Source: Tyzzerella sp. UBA1042
GTDB lineage: Bacteria > Bacillota > Clostridia > Lachnospirales > Anaerotignaceae
Length of the DNA stretch: 18,891 bases
Assembly: GCA_002316675.1 (NCBI GenBank)
Contig: DCDZ01000032.1
Coordinates: 47,817 to 66,707, forward strand
Direction: 5' to 3'
Positions 15,910 through 18,891 of this stretch are shown here, piece by piece. The position numbers and the translations under genes were made by a program. The notes beneath the pieces are model-generated. The model did no database searches, was not told the DNA's origin, and worked only from the letters and a program-made list of their open reading frames with translations. How positions within the stretch are numbered: the stretch's first letter is position 1; each line of letters begins with the position of its first letter.

Positions 15910-16725
15910 TTATATATATGCCTTTCCTACGGCCACAATATCCACATGGCCGGAAATGGACAAGCCGCTGATTTTTCCATCCCGCATACGGGCCTCCACG
16001 CCCATGATGCCGCCGGGCTCATGGCATTGAAGAGCAACATCCCCGCCCCTTTTCATGGCAAGATATGCGCCGATGGCCGCCGTTCCGCTTCCACAGCCCC
16101 GCTCCCACACCAAGCTTGTGCCCTGCAGGCAAACCAAGGGCTCTAGCTGTTTTGTTTCTTCATCCCAAAGCAATATACCAAAAGCCATGGGCATACGTTC
16201 CGCCCAAAGTACAGCAGCCTGCTCCGCCATTTTTTTGGCATCCGTGTCCCAAGCCTTTCTATCCACAACAATATGCACAATGCCTGCAAAACGCACCACA
16301 GGGAAGGTGTATTTCTCTCCGTTGATTAAAAATACTTCCTCGTCTATGGATAGAGGCAAGGGCATTTCCACCGTGCCATAATATCCCCGGGTTTCCCTTT
16401 GGATTTGGCATTTTACCAAGCCCTCGGCCCCGGAAACCTCTAAATAAATAATTACTTCTTTGCCAACAGGCACATTCCGTTTTTCCATGAGCCATGCCGC
16501 CAAGGAAAGGGTGGCATTGCCGCAAAATTCCCCTGCCATCATGCGCAAGGCCTTCTCCGCACGCCTATCTCCGCTCTCTTGAATAAAGCCTGCCTGCTCC
16601 CCATAAACGCTGTTATAGGCAATGAGCTTTTCCGCCACTGCCAATTGCTGCTCCACAGGGACGGGGGTCTCTATCAGTACGGTCATATTTTCAGTTGGAC
16701 TGGTTTTCATAAATTGAATTTCCAT
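15910..16725 (-). CDS. DapF-superfamily epimerase/racemase (possible CntK-like amino-acid racemase)
   Basis: The protein has 271 residues. The diaminopimelate-epimerase fold family uses two cysteines as cofactor-free acid/base pair. Here Cys68 lies in EFCGNAT and Cys211 in WERGCGSGTAA. Classical DapF reads ERGxGxTxACGSG, so about four residues between ERG and CGSG are missing, and the first site lacks the usual CGNGxRC arginine region. This compact pattern recalls the histidine racemase CntK branch rather than DapF itself. The ATG at 16725 follows AAGGCAGGT and lies 12 nt after the ABC ATPase, so it is part of the import operon. That suggests it racemises or epimerises an imported amino acid or related compound; the substrate is inferred, not visible. 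A proline-racemase- or PhzF-type alternative is less likely. Confidence 0.8.
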   Translation of the reverse strand: MEIQFMKTSPTENMTVLIETPVPVEQQLAVAEKLIAYNSVYGEQAGFIQESGDRRAEKALRMMAGEFCGNATLSLAAWLMEKRNVPVGKEVIIYLEVSGAEGLVKCQIQRETRGYYGTVEMPLPLSIDEEVFLINGEKYTFPVVRFAGIVHIVVDRKAWDTDAKKMAEQAAVLWAERMPMAFGILLWDEETKQLEPLVCLQGTSLVWERGCGSGTAAIGAYLAMKRGGDVALQCHEPGGIMGVEARMRDGKISGLSISGHVDIVAVGKAYI

Positions 16726-16737
16726 CTCATACCTGCC

Positions 16738-17499
16738 TTACGATTGAAAGCGGCACAAAAAAGCTTTTGTACGCTCCTGCTTTGGATGCTCAATGACTTC
16801 CTCCGGTGCCCCTTCCTCCACAATCACGCCGCCATCCATAAAAATAATATGATCGGAAACGTCTCTTGCAAAGGACATTTCATGGGTAACAATTACCATG
16901 GTCATATGCTCCGCCGCCAAATCCTGAATGACCTTCAAAATCTCCCCGGTCAGCTCCGGATCAAGGGCCGAGGTGGGTTCATCAAAAAATAGGATTTTTG
17001 GCTTCATGGCCAAAGCTCTGGCAATGGATACCCGCTGCTGCTGTCCGCCGGAAAGCTGATGGGGATAGGCCTTCTCTTTTTCCGAAAGTCCCATTTTTGC
17101 TAAAAGCACTCTTGCCTCGGCAAAAACCTCCTCCTTAGGACGCTTCCCAATCAAAATAGGCGGCTCCGTAATATTACGCATCACGGAATAATGGGGGAAC
17201 AAATTAAAGTTCTGAAATACCAGCCCGAAATGCTTTTTTAATGCTCTCAGTTGATTTTCATCGCCGTAAACAGAGGCACCCTCCTCATTGGCTTTTGCCG
17301 CATAGTCGCCCAAATAAATCAAGTCTCCCTTATCCATGGTTTCCAACAGCGTGGCGCAACGGAGCAATGTGGATTTTCCCGAGCCCGACGGACCAATGAT
17401 AGACACCACCTGCCCCTCGGAAACCGAAAGGGAAATATCCTTCAAAACCTCATTCTCTCCAAATTTTTTATTACAATGGTTGATTTCTAATACCTTCAT
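16738..17499 (-). CDS. Polar amino-acid ABC transporter ATPase (GlnQ/HisP type)
   Basis: The protein has 253 residues. It shows Walker A GPSGSGKST (36-44), Q-loop Gln96 in VFQNFNLFPH, signature LSGGQQQR (149-156), Walker B ILFFDE (169-174), D-loop SALD and the switch His206 in VTHEMSFARD. This is the PAAT (polar amino-acid uptake) subfamily, which powers import of amino acids such as Gln, His, Arg or cystine; the substrate cannot be told from this subunit. The ATG at 17499 is preceded by AAGGAGGGATAGGG, which overlaps the permease stop (17512-17514). The gap to the racemase-like gene is 12 nt. Confidence 0.96.
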   Translation of the reverse strand: MKVLEINHCNKKFGENEVLKDISLSVSEGQVVSIIGPSGSGKSTLLRCATLLETMDKGDLIYLGDYAAKANEEGASVYGDENQLRALKKHFGLVFQNFNLFPHYSVMRNITEPPILIGKRPKEEVFAEARVLLAKMGLSEKEKAYPHQLSGGQQQRVSIARALAMKPKILFFDEPTSALDPELTGEILKVIQDLAAEHMTMVIVTHEMSFARDVSDHIIFMDGGVIVEEGAPEEVIEHPKQERTKAFLCRFQS

Positions 17500-17511
17500 C
17501 CCTATCCCTCC

Positions 17512-18255
17512 TTACCGATAATAGCTTAGGGCTTTTTCCACCCGCTCCATCACATGGGCCACCACTGCGTTAAACACAAAATAGAAGGCCCCCGCAACGA
17601 ACAGAGGGATAATTGTTGTTTTTGCCGCGGCAATCTGTTTTGCTAGGGTAAACATTTCCGTATAATTCAAAACAAAGGCCATGGCCGTATCCTTTACCAG
17701 CGTAATGATCTCATTGGTAACGGGGGGCAAAATACGTTTTACCATTTGAGGAAACACGATTTTGAAAAAGGTTTGATATTTATTATACCCCAAAACTGCC
17801 GCTGCTTCATATTGACCCACGGGAACAGACTGTATGCCGGAGCGATAAATCTCCGCAAAATATGCCGCGTAATTAATAGAAAACCCAAGAATCACGGCAA
17901 TCAGGCGATAGCCCTTGCTCAGGCTAATACCAAAAATATAAAAGGGTGCAAAATAAACCACCAAAAGCTGAAGCATGAGGGGCGTGCCCCTTAAAATAGA
18001 AATAAAAACCTTTGCCAAAAATTGAATGGGCTGAAATGCCGCAAGCCCTCCACGCAGATGGCCCCCATGCCCCTTCACAGCCCCTGCATCTTTGTGCAGT
18101 AAAAAGCCAAAGGGCGCCCATTTCGACATACGGGCAAAAGCCACCAAAAGACCCAATGGCATAGAAAATACCAAGGTCAAAACAAAAATCAATAATGTTG
18201 CCAGCATCCCTTCTCCAAGCTGCTGTGCAATATTTAAATAACCGGCCACGCCCAT
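17512..18255 (-). CDS. Polar amino-acid ABC transporter permease
   Basis: The protein has 247 residues in the HisM/GlnP family. Membrane helices lie near residues 17-41, 83-110, 120-145, and in the C-terminal part. The EAA loop (GQYEAAAVLGYNKYQTFFKI) that contacts the ATPase is intact, and RGTPLMLQL is the family motif after helix 1. Between them, residues about 47-78 form an insertion in the first cytoplasmic loop with His54, His63 and His66 among many glycines (HKDAGAVKGHGGHLRGG); usual members go almost directly from the ARxSK end of helix 1 to RGTPL. The insertion is in frame. A GGGGG block lies upstream of the ATG at 18255. It lies between the binding-protein gene (93 nt upstream) and the ATPase. 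Confidence 0.93.
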   Translation of the reverse strand: MGVAGYLNIAQQLGEGMLATLLIFVLTLVFSMPLGLLVAFARMSKWAPFGFLLHKDAGAVKGHGGHLRGGLAAFQPIQFLAKVFISILRGTPLMLQLLVVYFAPFYIFGISLSKGYRLIAVILGFSINYAAYFAEIYRSGIQSVPVGQYEAAAVLGYNKYQTFFKIVFPQMVKRILPPVTNEIITLVKDTAMAFVLNYTEMFTLAKQIAAAKTTIIPLFVAGAFYFVFNAVVAHVMERVEKALSYYR

Positions 18256-18297
18256 AAGAAAACCCCCATCATTTCATCTTCCCAATAAAGCAAGGAT

Positions 18298-18323
18298 AAG
18301 CGTGCCGGATTGCCGACACGCTT
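18298..18323 (-). promoter_or_regulatory. Intercistronic hairpin between binding-protein and permease genes
   Basis: In the minus-strand RNA AAGCGUGUCGG pairs with CCGGCACGCUU around CAAU, eleven pairs with one U-G wobble (a C-A mismatch on the other strand, so the structure favours the operon's sense). No U-tract follows. Such hairpins often stabilise the upstream message or attenuate, giving more binding protein than membrane subunits. Confidence 0.6.
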
Positions 18324-18348
18324 CCTCCCTCAAATTCTCACTGCCCTC

Positions 18349-18891
18349 TTATTTGCCAAGGCAAAGCATTTGATCTAAATTGTAATCCTTATAGTTTGCG
18401 GCAATGGTATCAAGGGTACCATCCTCCAGCATTTCATATAAGGTTTCCTGTACCTGGTCACGCAATTCCGTATTTCCCTGTTTAAAGCCAACGGCATACT
18501 GCTCTGTGGAAAGAGGCTCGTCCAACTTTACAAACAAATCCCCACGGGAATTCAGCTGATATTGGGCAACACCAATATCGACGGCAATCGCATCAATGGA
18601 GCCTGCTTCCAAATTCATAAATGCGGAATTATAGTCTCCCGTTTGGTCTAAAGCTGCAAAGCTTGCCGACAATGCCAAATTTTCTTCATTATCCTCTTCG
18701 TTGGTCAAAGCTGTCAACGCAGAAGAATCCGCCTGCGTCATAACAACCTTACCTGCCAAGTCTTCCTTTGTTTCAATGCCGGAATCGGCTCTTACAACAA
18801 ACACAATGCTATTGTCTACATAAGGGTCAGAGAAAGTATAATTTGCTTCTCTGCCAGTCATGGTGAAGCCATTCCAAATACAATCAATGGA
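18349..18891 (-). CDS. Amino-acid ABC transporter substrate-binding protein (5' end beyond window)
   Basis: The open frame reaches the right edge, so only the last 180 residues are seen; the signal peptide and first lobe are missing. It matches the SBP_bac_3 family: IDCIWNGFTMTGREANYTFS, then DPYVDNSIVFVVRADSGIET at the domain crossover, GKVVMTQADSSA in lobe 2, and a C-terminal end reading LRDQVQETLYEMLEDGTLDT, with IAANYKD. It captures the amino acid outside the membrane and delivers it to the adjacent permease. It is the first of the four import-operon genes within this window; the promoter lies outside. An internal Met at 18861 is not the start, because homologous sequence continues upstream of it. 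Confidence 0.93.
   Translation of the reverse strand, partial: SIDCIWNGFTMTGREANYTFSDPYVDNSIVFVVRADSGIETKEDLAGKVVMTQADSSALTALTNEEDNEENLALSASFAALDQTGDYNSAFMNLEAGSIDAIAVDIGVAQYQLNSRGDLFVKLDEPLSTEQYAVGFKQGNTELRDQVQETLYEMLEDGTLDTIAANYKDYNLDQMLCLGK

Noticed and set aside
16065..16381. Overlapping plus-strand open frames opposite the racemase-like gene
   Set aside because: Pro/Ser/Gln-rich shadow translations with no ribosome binding site or family resemblance.
1..18891. Mobile element, CRISPR array or defence system
   Set aside because: I saw no transposase, integrase, direct-repeat array, attachment site or nuclease-type gene; the gene content is flagellar, chemotactic, surface and transport.

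Overview
The window looks like a chromosomal segment of a motile, Gram-positive-type anaerobe of the Bacillota, class Clostridia, probably Lachnospiraceae-like. The evidence is the gene order flgM-flgN-flgK-flgL-yviE-fliW-csrA, a ylqG-ylqH-like pair, an S-layer-homology (SLH) surface protein, strong AAGGAGG-type ribosome binding sites and moderate GC content. The species assignment is inference. I see no insertion sequence, CRISPR array, tRNA or rRNA. Nearly every base is covered by a recognisable gene or a short regulatory gap.

Layout. (1) 1-5879, minus strand: a four-gene group read right to left. It holds a FliK-like protein, an orphan FlhB C-terminal-domain protein, a PilZ (c-di-GMP receptor-type) protein, and a very large secreted SLH protein that starts inside the pilZ 3' end and runs off the left edge. 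(2) 5880-6002: a divergent promoter gap. (3) 6003-10494, plus strand: the chemotaxis set cheA-cheW-cheR-cheB, ended by a strong intrinsic terminator. (4) 10495-10756: a gap with further inverted repeats and a sigma-D (sigma-28)-type GCCGATAT element. (5) 10757-15833, plus strand: the late flagellar operon flgM-flgN-flgK-flgL-yviE-fliW-csrA, ended by a terminator that can serve both strands. (6) 15910-18891, minus strand: a polar amino-acid ABC importer (binding protein, cut by the right edge; permease; ATPase) followed 12 nt later by a DapF-superfamily epimerase/racemase.

How the parts fit. CheA, CheW, CheR and CheB form the receptor-kinase and adaptation core, but cheY, cheC, cheD and the receptors are not here. 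FlgM (anti-sigma), FlgN (chaperone), FlgK/FlgL (hook-filament junction) and FliW/CsrA (flagellin homeostasis) form the late-assembly control block; no flagellin gene follows csrA. The FliK-like and FlhB-C-like pair are probably accessories of the flagellar export switch, and the PilZ gene adds a c-di-GMP link. The importer operon appears metabolically separate.

The least ordinary points are: FlgK with a tandem internal duplication of about 120 residues; the SLH protein with five ~110-residue Fn3-like repeats, translationally overlapping pilZ; a racemase-like enzyme with a compact second-cysteine motif inside an amino-acid import operon; a His/Gly-rich cytoplasmic-loop insertion in the permease; and the unexplained structured gap upstream of flgM. 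I found no clear new defence or mobile system.
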